The notes below the pieces were generated by a model, which saw only the letters and a list, made by a program, of their open reading frames with translations, was not told the origin of the DNA and did not search any database. Below, one piece after another: positions 35,151 through 47,017 of a DNA stretch of 64,000 nt. The position numbers and the translations under genes are program-made. This DNA comes from Lactarius indigo (lineage: Eukaryota > Basidiomycota > Agaricomycetes > Russulales > Russulaceae): contig JAFKAC010000001.1 in NCBI GenBank assembly GCA_025766275.1, positions 558,001 to 622,000 of the forward strand. The letters are read 5' to 3'. Each line of letters starts with the position of its first letter. Positions within the stretch are counted from its first letter, which is position 1.

Positions 35151-37650
35151 ATGTCATTTTCCTTCCAATGGCCCCGCTTCTCGGACCAGTTCCACACCGA
35201 CGCCATCGAGATGCTCAACGCAGCTCTCAACAAGGGCCCCAAACCCCCAGTTATCGCAGATAAGATCGAGGTCGTCGAGTTAGAGATGGGTACCCAGGTG
35301 CGTGCGTCAACCTCCGCATCGTTGCCAACCGTGCTCACCCACTACCCTTCTGTCGCGTGACAGCCCCCAGAGCTGGAGATTCGCGATATCGGCGACCTGA
35401 CCACGGAGCAATTTCGAGGGATTTTTCGTCTAACTTACGCTGGTGATGCGTACATCGTGCTGAGGACTAAAGTTCAGGTATGTATTATGTGCTGTGCTGT
35501 ACCCTATGTCTGCCGCTCTCCCTCCGCCCCAACCATCCTGCCCATGCCCATGCCTTCTTACACAATGAAAATTTGTGGATTGCTTGCTCCCACACAGACA
35601 TCTTCACGGCTTTTCTGGCCAGTGTAGCTTTGATGTGGTTATTCGGGACCTCTCCGCGTCGTGTTGGCCCCGTCTTATTCAGGGCGGCAACTTGGAGCTG
35701 TTGGTCATTGACGCACCTCGCTCCGACACGGCTGCTTGCACCATCAATGACTGACTTTGACCGACAATCTCACAGGCGAATCCTCTCAATCATAAACAAC
35801 CCGATATCCACATCATGACCGGTTCTCGTGGCATGTTAGCAGCAAAGCAGGCCCTCGTGGTGCCCATGCTCCTACGGCTTTCCCATTTCCGCCTCTGTTC
35901 ATACGTCGTCCTCGTCGTTTCCAAACAAAAGGGCATCACATTGGTCTTCAAGACAGACCCACTTCAAAATGTCGATATCAACAGCACATTCGACTCAATA
36001 GCTGTTATCCAATCCTTCATCCAGCGCGAGATCGAGGGGCTACTGCGCCAGATGTTTCGGGAAGACCTGCCCGGTATCATCCACCGACTGAGCCAGCAGT
36101 GGGTCAAGGCTAAAGTGGAGAGCCCTTATCTTACCAAGCCACCTGCACCTCAACCCGTGACATTAACCATGTCCGCTCCGGATCTCCGCACCCTCCCCCA
36201 CCTACCCAACCCCAGGCGGCCGTCCGTCACCTATGCAATGGCGCCTGGATTGCGCCCGTATTATCCTCGTGCTCGGACTTCCTCGGGTCCATCTATCGCG
36301 GAGACTACCCGGTCCAGGACCCACCGTTCAGAGTCTCCTGCTTCTACGCCATCTCCGGATCCGCCAGATAGCACATTCCCCGAGATAGAGAACTTCGACC
36401 CTACTTACGGCTTGCGACCCGAAGGCCTTCCCACCAAGTCAGTCTTCCGTTCATTCGGGCGCCTCTTTGCGAATCCCGGCCGCGGGCTCGCAGATCTCGC
36501 AGAGGAAAGCACGGACGAGGACGAGGACGTCGTTGGCGACGAAGGCACATCTTACGATATGGTCGATTGGGAGGACACTGTGCCGGGACTTACCCCGGAG
36601 GCATCCGTGGCCGACGATAACACAGCAGGGCCAAGTTCCGGTGTCGAGTACGAGACGGTGCCAGCCGTGGGTGGTGGAACCGTGATGCGCCCCCGTGTTT
36701 TCCACGCGCATTCCCAAGCCCAGTCGAGGGCCTCCCGCCCTGCAAGTCTCGCTTCGACGACGTCTCGCCTCACGCACGCCGCGCTCGAGCGATTACCCCG
36801 CGCGGACCTCCCACGCCGCCCTCATTCCCTCTACAATCCATACTTCCCACCTATCGGCGACGCAGACTCGCCTCTACGCGCGCCCAGCATACGCACATCA
36901 TACTCGCACCTCCGCGACCCATCAGAAGCGCCCACCCCACCGCTGTACCATTCCCCGCCTCGCCGCCCCATCTCGCCTTCAAGCATACACACGCACGAAT
37001 CAAGCTCTCACACGCACACGCACTCCGTTCCAACGCCGCCCTCGACCGACGTCCTCCCGCCCACGCACCACCACGCCCGCCCGCGCGGGCTCACGCGCCG
37101 CGCTTCAATCTCGAGCACGATGAGCGCCGCCCCAGACACGGACGCGCGCATCGTGCTGCGCCCCGCGCTACATGGCGCGCTCTCGACCCTCGCAACGCTC
37201 GCGAACTCCAACCATACCCTCTCGCCCTACACCCGCGCGCTCTCACACTTCACAGTGCGCTCCGGCCCACGCCGCGCACCTCCCGCACCGCCACGTGCGC
37301 CGCCTCGTGCGCGTCGGCGCCGGACGCATGTGCTCGGGGCTGCCGCGGCGAAGGCGCAGGAGGTGGCTGCGGGTGCGCGTGGGGACGGTGAAGGGGATGA
37401 GGGCGAGGGAGGCGAGTCGGTGTCGCCGCCGAGTGAGTTTGATGCGGAGGATATGGATAGGTACTTTCGTACAAGGGACGAGCTGGCGTCGGTTGCTGCG
37501 TCAGAATCGACGCCGGCGATGCTGGCTTATGGTCTACAACCCGGGCCGCATGGGCGGGCGCGGGTGCCTGTTCGGCATGTCCGCCCGCCGGAGAGCGTCG
37601 ATACATATCCGAGTTCACGGCAACGACATAAGTACGCTTATCGTGGGTGA
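35151..37650 (+). CDS. MDM34: Mitochondrial distribution and morphology protein 34 (ERMES subunit)
   Basis: Three exons, 35151-35297, 35364-35477 and 35776-37650, give about 711 aa. The N-terminus [18 protein letters not shown] and the blocks [49 protein letters not shown] and [18 protein letters not shown] are characteristic of Mdm34, which forms part of the ER-mitochondria encounter structure. The first 200 or so residues form the SMP-type lipid-binding domain placed at the mitochondrial outer membrane side. The rest is a long Pro/Ser/Arg-rich low-complexity tail. Intron 2, at 298 nt, is far longer than the local norm. Broken copies of the last exon and 3' flank occur at 46195-46650 and 54660-55540. 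The gene is convergent with the first DUF6535 gene. Confidence 0.93.
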
Positions 37651-37993
37651 GATAGCGCACCGGCACACTTACATACTATTCTGCCATCCCATAGACTTAT
37701 TCTATCCCATTTTGATATTGGCGCATTGTATCGTATCGTATCATGATATGGTTCCGTAGAAGCACCCTCCTCACTCACTCACTTTCATATTTGTTGTCAC
37801 AACACACCACTCGATCACATGGTCATCAAGGTTACAATGACTATTGATTCATCGAAGAGTAGATTGGCTCTAGAGAGGGATGGGAATGTGTAAACGAGAG
37901 CACTAAACGGGGAGACAGGGCTTCACACACTCCCCTCTCCGCCTAGGTATTGTACGCATAAAATCTATACCCTACACGTCAAATAGAACTGCA
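37651..37993. other. Convergent intergenic between MDM34 and DUF6535 gene 1
   Basis: 343 bp of shared 3' flank. It is duplicated at about 55270-55850, where a TIR element is inserted. Nothing coding. Confidence 0.6.
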
Positions 37994-40820
37994 TTACATA
38001 ATATTATAATGGCCATTGGAAGAGTGAGGACGGTCTTGCGCGTGCTCAGCATCTAGGTTGTGCCATGAAGGGCCCGCGACGGCTATGCGAGTGGCTGGTG
38101 GCAGCGGTTGCAAGGGATCGTTAAGGGCGGCCTCCGTGTCTGCGGGATTCACTAAAGGTGGGTCAAGTATGTCCTTGTCCCCGCGCAAAGCGGCCTTCAC
38201 GCCGTCTTCTCCTTCGGCAGTGGTACCCGAATGAGGAACAGGAGAAGATGCAGGAGAAGAAGTGGCGAGAGGAACGGTGGTCAGCATAAAGGAATGAGAT
38301 TCTGACTGAGACTGGGCGAGGTCGGTTCGAGCTGCGGGGCGATCTGAAGAGGACAACGTGCTCATAGGGATCATATTGTCAATGGATGCGGTAGGGGAAG
38401 GCAAAGATAGGACGTCTGGTGCGTCAGAAGAAGTCCGGAAGTCTGCGTCGTGCTGGAGGGTAGGGGTAAAACTGAGCGTCGTTCTAACAGAGCCTTGTGT
38501 CACTCCAGTGGTAGCGGGATCCGGTAAAGTTGCGGGAATGCGGTGGCCGTCAACATTTGTCTGATGTGCGACATGCGACGAGTCAGGTATATCGCCGTTG
38601 TCAGGATGCGGCACGCCCGCGGGGTTTTCATCCACACGAAGTGGGGAGGGCGCTGGAGAGGAAGCCGTATTTGGGCTGCTGGAAAGGAGAGCAGGGGGAC
38701 GAGCAGGGTTGTCATGAAGGATTGGCGAAGCAGGAGATGTGGCGAGGCCAGAGCCGTCGTGAATATGAGTCGTCAGAATTGCCGTATTCAATAACGCGAC
38801 CCGAGGGCGCGAGGAAGGACGGGGGCGATGACCGGGGACATTGCACAGGGGGTAAGAGGGTAGTATGAATAAAACGTGCTCGTCGTCAGTCGTCGAAGCA
38901 GAGAATGCTGTCGGGGCGGAATCGGTATCTTCGTGTAGAGCAATGTAAGCGCGGCGGACATTCTTGAGTAGTAGGATAAGAAGAGGCCGAACGCGACGAT
39001 CTCTTGCCATGCGAACGATCTCGTTCCACAGGTCGCAGAAGTCGTGCTGTAGCGTAGGAAGAGTACCCTGAATGTCAAATTGAGAAACTAATCCAAGGGT
39101 CTTCCAGCGGGAGGCAGCAGCTCCGGACCGAAAGTGTTCGAAATGAACATGAATAATTTCCCGAAGGATGTGGATGTAATTGGCAAGTAACGCGCTATCA
39201 CCGTGAGCAACATAGCTTTGAAGGACAGATGCCGATATACCGAGATGGCCCATAGCTAGTTCAGACCAAGGGTCATCGCGTTCTTTCACCCTTGCTATGA
39301 TGATGGCAACTATGCAAGTCGAATAGTAAGCCGTCGATGTGTCGTTGTAATTATTCCTCCTAAGAAATTGCCCGAATTCGACAAAGTCCAGGAGTCCGTC
39401 TAGCCACCCGTTGATAACCTGCTCACAGGTGGCCGGTTTGATGGGGAGGGATGCCGCATGCGCCGCTTTCGAACAGATTAGGGTCCGAGACATTCTGACT
39501 GACTCGCTGACCAAACTAGACGTCAAAGTGCGATGCATCAGCCCGATCAAAGCCTCAGATAGCGTCCACTTATTTGGTTCTATGAAAACACCGAAGGGAT
39601 CTGGGACTACAGTCGAACTGCAGAAACCCGGAATGCCTGCGAAAAAACGTTCCAGTTTATGATCTTCGTCTAGAGAGTCGAATGTCCACATCAGAGCGCG
39701 AGCGTCGATATCGGGTGAGATTTCCAGAGCCATTGCTTCGGCGGTCTTGTCCATGCCTTCTACAAAGCGTCTGCGAGAAAGCACTCCCATATTGATCATA
39801 CGATCGCGGGTTGCAAAATCGATATGGTCAAGAATTCCGGATGAATAGAATACTCGGATGGTCGCAAAAATTGTGCCATTAAGGAGAGACCAGGCGGGTG
39901 AAGAAAGTGGGGAACAATAGGGGCTGTCTCGCCGAAATATCGGGAAAAGGGTGATGCATCCATATATAGCCACGCAGAGGCCGACCCATCCCGCTACAAC
40001 CCCAAAGACCGTGAAGTCGGCATTAAAAAGGAGTACGAGGAGACCTGCAAAGAAAAGGGCGAGGGAAAGATGGAGAAGGATAGGCAATGCTTCAACAGCC
40101 CAAGCAAGGTGAGATCTGTCGACGCCTTCGGCGAAAAATGCGCGAATCCGCGCTCGCTTGTGTGGAGTAAACTGTGTCTGGGTGACCTTGATATACCGAC
40201 GGGCCCACTGATGCAGCAACATAGCCAGTAAACCGCATGTAAGGCTTACAGCCAAACTCAAGAACAAGAATGAATTGACCCAGACGACATATCGAGGCGG
40301 AGAGAACGGAGGTGGGACGGTGGATGTAGTAGGTATCGAGGCGTTGGGGATATTGGCGTCGGCAAGAAGCTGGTAGATATTCTTGAGATAGAACGTAGAG
40401 TCATCCTGCGAATTCGGCCGGAGGTCCTGTATTGAGACCGCAACTAGGTTTGCGACCGCGGCAGAGAATAGACCCGTCTACGACCATTCACATTGAGATT
40501 ACATTCTCAGCGTGATTTATAAGAACTCACAAAAGCAACAATCCTATCAGTGTCCGCCTTCCAGCTCTCGGTCATCTCTTTATCCTTTTCCGCTGACATA
40601 TCATTATACATGGTAAAGAGAGGGTCTGAACTGTCGGAACTTTCGGAAATTCCCTGTAAGATCTGTGAGACCTGATCTTGGGCTAATTGAGAAGGGTGAC
40701 AGCGGGGTATGTTAAATTGGCAATGCTCTCGGACCAATTGAAGGGTACAGTACCCGGGTCAGTGCCAGCTGGCTCTGGTAAACTCGCGCGGCTTCCAGAG
40801 TGGTAAGAAGGTTGGGACAT
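37994..40820 (-). CDS. DUF6535 membrane protein 1
   Basis: Three exons, 40820-40754, 40682-40531 and 40477-37994, give about 900 aa. The N-terminal exon pair ends with ESWKADTDRIVAF, the usual entry into DUF6535. Hydrophobic segments follow: TGLFSAAVANLVAVSI, FLFLSLAVSLTCGLLAML, LLHLSLALFFAGLLVLLF and VFGVVAGWVGLCVAIYG, so about four membrane helices in the first 260 residues. A long helical region carries DARALMWTFDSLDEDHKLERFFAGIP and LPTLQHDFCDLWNEI. The last 330 or so residues are a Pro/Ser/Thr-rich tail, the longest of the five copies. Start chosen at the ATG at 40820, shared as MSQ- in the paralogues. Function of DUF6535 unknown; an integral membrane location is inferred. Confidence 0.85.
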
Positions 40821-41094
40821 AGTCGACAGATTTTACAAGCGACGGAGGGTAAGAGGTGGTTCACTCGACAGTGGGGGTCCAGGGACTCAGAGTGCAAGGC
40901 AGACTTGGGCAGATTCTTCAACTATCCTTGCTTACGTTTCACTCGGGTTTTTTATCGACCGAAACCGAAACCGAAGATGGCCAATGTTTTTTTACTCGGG
41001 CGTCTACCACCCTCACAGTATCCGAGCTACAGTAATGCACAGCCCGTAAGTGCTGACGTAAGCAATGTGCATTCACAAAGGGCAACCGCAAATT

Positions 41095-42430
41095 CTGTCT
41101 ACCCGCTGGCAGTGCCGACGGATATGCCCTCCACAGTTGGATGCGGGCGTTTCAACGGCGCTTGACCACCAGCAGAGCGTTTCGCATACGCGACCCCGGT
41201 TATCTCGTCGATAATTGATGTCCCGTGCGACGTCGCATGTCGAGTCTTTCGTTTCTTTGACCGGCTCTGGGCCTCCTCTCCATCGCTGGACTCGCTCTCC
41301 GCGTCTGCGTGTTGCCCAGTGTCCTCATCGTATTCATCGTGGCCGTTGCTGTGCTTACGCTTGATGTCGCTGTAAGATGCGCTTATGACCAAATGCACGT
41401 CCACAGCCATCCGCCGTAGAAATTCCGTTTGCCCAAATGAGTAATAGCATGGTGGGTCGTGAGGGCCTTTTTCTGCGCATCAGCATGACTACGATCACCG
41501 AAAAAGATCAACGAGGCGCACAGATTTATAGTCTTTCGTGCATCCCTCCACCTTCCATTTCCAATCGTGCCCTACCTCGTCACCCCGCCAGCGCCCCTTC
41601 TCTTCCTCCGAACTCGCGTGCTCGTGCTCCCCGATTGCCCTCTGTTCGTGCAGCCTCGGATGCCCTTGTGCCGTAAACGTCCTGCCAGCACACTCCTCGT
41701 AGGGGCACGTGGGCGGGTGCATCGTGCGGATATGGTGCGGATATGGTGTTGTAGCGCAGTCCAGGTTGGATAGAACGATTCAGGACAGGCGCGGTAGGTA
41801 ACATCTACGCAGGTATAACACTCTTCTGTTGAATAGACGATGAGGACGAAATTCGTGCAACAGGGTAATCATACTTACCCTTGTGCGCTTTGTCCCCGGA
41901 GAGGCGTGTTCGCACGCCAGATGAGCCCGTAGCCTATGATGCTTGAGGAACGCAGCTGTGCACTCTGCATGGTTGCGCTCTTGGTTGCGCTACACAACAG
42001 TCATCTCGTGCCGAGAGGAGCGAACCGATGAACCTCACCTCGAAAGGTTTTTTTGCCAAATTGTATGACTTCTGTATGCGCTCTGAGGTGCTGGACCGTC
42101 CAGAATCGCTTGTCGCAGTCGAACTCTTCGCAGGCAAAGGGTCTGTCCGACATGGGTAGGTGGGAGTGTACGTGAGCTTGTAGATGGGCTTCACGAAGAT
42201 ATGACCTATTGGACATGGTGCAAACGAAGAGGCGCTAATTGCGGGCTTAGTGTGGAATTTGTCGCAGCCATCAAAAGTACATTTGTATATCAGCTTGGGG
42301 TTTAGCAGGGGTCTCCCATTCACGATCACAGGTTGGCGAGATCAAGGGCAAGATGCATTCGCCGTGGGTTTAATTGCAGGCTCATACTCCGAGTCTGAAG
42401 CGGCAGATGCGCCAGAGAGATGCAAGACGA
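41095..42430 (-). pseudogene. Transcription factor IIIA pseudogene
   Basis: The minus strand reads, in shifted frames, the order expected of fungal TFIIIA zinc fingers: YKCTFDGCDKFHTKPA, RSYLREAHLQAHVHSHLP, FACEEFDCDKRFWTVQHLRAH, AECTAAFLKHHRLRAHL, CPYEECAGRTFTAQG, WKVEGCTKDYKS and THLGKRNF. The helix and histidines of one finger are deleted between KPA and FVCT. The later fingers lose conserved Cys/His, the frame changes several times, and stops occur (after LVDLFR at about 41495, and near 41400). A Lys/Ser-rich C-terminus remains at 41250-41100. An intact TFIIIA gene is presumably elsewhere. Confidence 0.75.
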
Positions 42431-43295
42431 GTGGATTGGGAACGCTTCCAACTTCCAGTTGAAACATGGTCATGGGACTCAGGCCCTTCAAATCGTTTGC
42501 GGTTGCTTGACTCTGTTGTGACGTATTGACCTCTTGTTTTCAAGTCCGCGCGGAAAACAGGAGGCACTGGGCCTAGCGCGAGACGCTCAGCTGAGACTGC
42601 AATATTACAGCAACCGGGTGACTAGTAACCTAGTGACTTTCGACTGGCCGCGGACCCTGCGCGTGGTGCTCTCCCTTGCCCTCATCGGATCATCCCCCCC
42701 GAGGTCGGATATTTCCAATTTCTCACTTATTTCTAGCTCAATCGTTACCGAATTGAATCTATGATGTCACATGTCTCCTTAATATCCACTGACATTTTTT
42801 CTTGTTTAAATATGTTGTGTTTTGGAGTTGGCAATATGGCCATCTGTCATGCTTGCCGACCCATGCCATGTCGGGGTTTGATTTGGGTGGCTGCCTGCTT
42901 TCTAAAAACGGAAGGGGGCCCGACAGTCACCAAACCGTCAGCGGAGTCCCAACATTCCAAAACGGGACCGTGACTTACGTGACTGTTCAACTGAGGGGGT
43001 CCGAATGAGGGACCAAGCTTGGGGCCATAGTGGCAGTCGCCTCGACAAGTGGATAAACAGCGAAAAATACAGATAACGATGGGGACGATAATTTCAAGTC
43101 TCCATGTCCTCTGCCATTGTCCTCCATGAAAAATTCAAAATATTCTGTCCCGGTCATGCGATTTTATATCTTTGACTGAACATTTGGGTCCGCCGTGAGA
43201 CCAACAGACCAACACGTGAACCTCACATTGACAAACACCCACCCTCCACTTCCACGATAACCAGTTTCTAACGTCTCCCAACCTTCGTATACAGG
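42431..43295. other. Intergenic stretch, no supported gene
   Basis: About 865 bp between the TFIIIA relic and kinase copy 2. Short ORFs without support; no clear repeat. Confidence 0.4.
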
Positions 43296-44526
43296 ATGTA
43301 TGAAAGTGCTACTAAGAACAGCTTTTCGTACAATAAACCTGACAACAGACAAGCAAGAATGGTTGCGAAAACGGAGCAATGGTGGAGAGATCGCTATAAT
43401 GTCATCGCCGTGCAGGGCTACAGGCTGCGCCCTCGGTACCACCCCCAGTGGGGACCATCCCTTCTCGAGACAGGAAAAGATCTCTACACTTCAGAGGGTG
43501 GTCAGGTTGCCACAGTGAGTAATCTTGCATCCCATTCTTGCCCATCTCCTCAAATGCCAGCCTAAGTCGAGGGAGGCCATGGACGCGATTCGCATACGAG
43601 ATGCTTGTCCAGTCATACTTAAAGAAGTCGTCCCCCACGAGAGGCCCCATGAATTGAGAATCAACCAGCTATTCTCATCGGCAGAGCATTCAAGGATGTC
43701 CAATAATCACTGCGCGCCACTGCTGGATGTCATAGAGCTGCCAAGACACTTTGAGTCTCAAAGGTTGATGGTGTTTCCGCTTTTACACCCTTTCGATGGA
43801 CCACGGATCCAGACATTTGGGGAGTTCTCTGCTTTCTTCACTCAGATATGCGAGGCGAGACCAAATTCACATATCTTATTCATGTACAATTCTGATGCTC
43901 TCTGCACAGGGCATCCAATTCATGCATCAGCGAAATGTCGCCCACCGGTATGGATCCCACGATCATGCGAATCAAATCTAACCTTTTTTGGAAGCGATTG
44001 TACAGCCAACAACATCAAGGTTACTGCAACGCAACGTCCACCCCGTTACTACTTCATTAACTTTGGTCTAGCTCGTCAGTATCCTTCCCGAGATGTAATG
44101 GACGAACCGCTTTCTGGTGGCGATGAGTCAGCACCAGAACACCAATCAGGAAGACTTTGTAACCCATTTCACACGGACATATACTACATCGGGAACCTTA
44201 TACGGAAAGAGTTTATGGAGGTATGCGACCGCGTCGCTTACTACGATCACTACTCACATTTTCGTTCACAGAAGTGCTACGGTTTCGAATTCACAGAGGA
44301 GTTGGTCGCCTCGATGATGCAAGATGACCCTGCGGAGCGCCCTTTGATCGAAGATGTACTCCATGAGTTTTTTCAGATCCGATCGTCCTTGAGCAAGGGC
44401 AAACTACGTTCTGCCATTATATCGAAGAATGTTCCCAAAGCCTTTGGAATTATCCGACAGGCACGGCAATCCGTTCGCACTCTGCGATATATTATGTCTT
44501 GCCACACTTCGGATGCCTATCCTTAA
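43296..44526 (+). CDS. Divergent kinase-like protein, copy 2 (predicted pseudokinase)
   Basis: Five exons, 43296-43514, 43561-43854, 43910-43947, 43995-44220 and 44272-44526, give about 343 aa with intron positions equal to copy 1 (3093-4440). Shared text includes WWRDRYN, REAMDAIRI, FTQICE, FMHQRNVAHR and RPLIEDVL. The catalytic loop HRDCTANNI is kept, but the DFG motif reads INFGLA: the metal-binding Asp is replaced by Asn (codon 44059-44061). The segment of about 35 residues between NNI and PPRYY in copy 1 is reduced to about ten. The second intron has a GC donor (GAG/GCGAGA). The frame is open, so a catalytically impaired product is more likely than a dead gene, although missplicing is possible. 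Confidence 0.7.
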
Positions 44527-44795
44527 TTTTATTCTGCGACTGGGTGTCCTGCCCCGTGCAAGGGTTTGGGGTTCTATTATTGAACACCTACTTGATACTT
44601 TCCCGCACTTGAGTACTTGTTACGTTGGGCTAGTACACACTATTTCTGGTTTACTTGGTCGCCGCGAGACTTCCATGTTTCCGCTGGAGGTTGGATCAAG
44701 CAAACTTATTCCGACCATAACTTCGACAAACAAAGCCAAATAATAATACACTATCGTAATGACATGACTTTCCGTTGGAGCCTCTAGATAAGTAG

Positions 44796-45017
44796 GCCTC
44801 GACCTTGTCGACCGTAACCTTGCTCGATGTCGTGAGGCATTATTCATAACATAAAATATGATGGACGTTGTCTATTGACACCACAAGCGAATGAACGCTA
44901 TTTGCGATGTACCCAGAGCAGAAATCGATCGCAAAAAAGGAAATGTTGATCCATGAGACCTTGAGTTTGTCAGCTGTCAGATTGCTTAGTCATCCCACTT
45001 CTACACGGAGCAAGGTG
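44796..45017 (+). repeat. Dispersed repeat, copy 2 (partner at 9730-9972)
   Basis: Same orientation and block order as copy 1, with small deletions (for example after GTGAGG). About 85% identical by eye. Confidence 0.65.
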
Positions 45018-45797
45018 ATTCTCCAGACCGGTTGTACCCGGAATTTGTAATCAGGAAAATACGACGTGCGCGGATGAGCGCAAAATAGTGTGCCTGGCTG
45101 GCACCTCGGCAATCTGGAGAAAACTCCGGTCCAGAGAATGATCTAGATGCTCCAGATCCTACAGAAAGTCAAAGTCACCCAAGTCACTGCACAGGACTCC
45201 GAGTCGGAGATAATAAAATTGAACAGCCTGAAATATGACACAGGAGCACAGCTCTACCTGAGGCGCACCAGACTAAGGCATTAACAGGAGACCTATCAAC
45301 GACAAAATAACAGCCGTAACGACCAAAAACAAAAGGCACCCTTTCTCCCAGCTTGTGGAGGAAGCGATGGGGGATACCACCTCTAGTTCACATGTTACCA
45401 GTCCATCGCAGCGGAGGCGAGGAGCTTTCTGCTCCCACCCTTGCCTCAAAGTGTTTGCTTCCAAATGCACAAGATCTCAATAGGGACAGATATGTATGTC
45501 CCCTAGGTTAGTGGACTTTCCCTCACGACTGCGGCGGTATGTTACATCCGAGTCCCCTGTTTTAATTGCAATCGGTAACATTCCCCAAGGTGGAACGTAG
45601 CTCGACCTTCTTCAAGATTAGAGAAGATGACCTCAAGTTGGAAGCGATGGGAGTAGATTGGCCAACTTTATGAATACTAATATTCTCGATGAGAGCAATG
45701 CCAACAACATCCCACGAATCTGCCTCGACTCGGAGCGAGCCACGATCCACGAATGGCTAACCCCAGAATCATCAGTGAGTCGCATCAGGAGAACGAA

Positions 45798-45890
45798 ACG
45801 TGACTAGGAGCACTGGTCTAGCCGTGACTAGTGACTAGTGACACCCAAATATGGTAGGAGCTAGTTCTCCTAGTCACGGCTAGTCCAGTT
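45798..45890. repeat. Nested inverted repeat
   Basis: CTAGCCGTGACTAG (45818-45831) and CTAGTCACGGCTAG (45870-45883) are perfect inverted repeats. CGTGACTAGGAG (45799-45810) also pairs with CTCCTAGTCACG (45867-45878). Direct GTGACTAGTGACTAG text sits between them. Possibly a small foldback element. Confidence 0.55.
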
Positions 45891-46194
45891 TTGTTTTGCT
45901 GATCATCAAGCTGCGTCAAGCACCACAAATCTGGCAAGGTCCGAACTTGGTTCAAGACCGCATTCGTGCGCCAGAATATTAGATCTTGCGAGGCTGCGCC
46001 AGGCTGAACCCTGGCTTGCTAGCTCTAATTCTTACAATTTTGAGCGTCACAAGTCTTCTGACCCTCCAGATGGGAAACTGGGTTACTAGAAGTACTAGTG
46101 GTACTAGATGGCGGCGGCTCTAACCTTACCTGTAGGATCTAATTTTGCTGATGGGCGCCACCCATGTAGCACAGATCGTAGACCGTAAACTAGT

Positions 46195-46650
46195 GACGCG
46201 GACCCTGGTTCTACACGAGCTCATCCCGCGCGCGAAAGCATTAGTCGCAGCCTTCCTCATAGTCAATCGGCGGCCACACCGGCTCTCCGGCGCCCTTGCA
46301 CTCACCATCCCACCATCCCCGTCTATCGCACAACGCGCAGCAGCGGCGACCTCCTGCGCCTTCGCCGCAGCCGCCTCGAACACGTGCGTGTGGTGCCGGC
46401 GTGCGTGACACGGCGCACGAGGTGGTGTAGGCGGTGCGTGGCGTGGGCCCGAGAGCACGGCTCAGTGGGAGAGTGTTCACGTTAGGACGTAGTTGGAGCA
46501 CACGAGCGTGGCGGACATCGAGAGCGCCCCGTGCAACGCGTAGCACAGAACGATACGCCTCCGTGTCCTTAATCGCGATGGAGGCGCACCGCACAGCCCT
46601 CCCCCGTGGGAATGCGGCGTCGGCACCGGGTGCATGTGAGTGTAGTAACA
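46195..46650 (-). pseudogene. MDM34 3'-end fragment (left arm of inverted duplication)
   Basis: The minus strand matches the end of MDM34: PVPTP, RAPxHARRHHTHV and [11 protein letters not shown], then a degraded version of the region encoding YFRTRDELA. Internal deletions and frame changes are visible. It lies directly 3' of DUF6535 gene 2 in the same orientation; the mirror-image copy is at 54660. Confidence 0.7.
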
Positions 46651-47017
46651 TGAAGCAGACTGATCAACTAATATATAAAACAATTAATCTATCTTTGATT
46701 GCAGAATCTCGTACAAGTATTACTAGTACCCCGACTCGGCAGGACTCCACCGCCGCACGCTCGGAGAGTCATTGTCTAGAAAAGACTACGTCTCACCAAT
46801 AAAGTCACCACGTGAGGAGTGCGAAGGTCTTTTTCCTAGTAGCTATATCATGAGAAGGTCGTGGAAGACCTGCGGGGATTATGTCTCGAGCTAATGGTGG
46901 TGTCATTGTGGCAAATGATGAAGGACGTTTATGATTGGCGAAATTAAATAAGGGAAGTCGCATGCACCTTTTCCATTGTGTTGGGGAAGCCATTGCGGTA
47001 TGATTCGGAACTAGGGA
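46651..47017. other. Flank between DUF6535 gene 2 and MDM34 fragment
   Basis: Shared in inverted form with 54299-54660; diverged by about 20% and non-coding. Contains GCAATGGCTTCCCCAACAC just after the gene 2 stop, conserved in both arms. Confidence 0.5.

Larger units (their letters stand above)
44527..46194. other. Intergenic stretch with repeat and palindrome
   Basis: 44796-45017 is the second copy of the dispersed repeat. 45798-45890 holds nested inverted repeats. Two minus-strand ORFs (45273-45470, with a hydrophobic C-terminus, and 45562-45750) have no recognised homologue and are not called. The rest is unassigned. Confidence 0.5.

Noticed and set aside
36451..37211. Minus-strand ORFs opposite the MDM34 tail
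   Set aside because: Shadows of a GC-rich low-complexity coding exon.
45273..45470. Minus-strand ORF with a hydrophobic C-terminus
   Set aside because: A tail-anchor-like end in a short ORF is not enough; no homologous copy or upstream exon was found.
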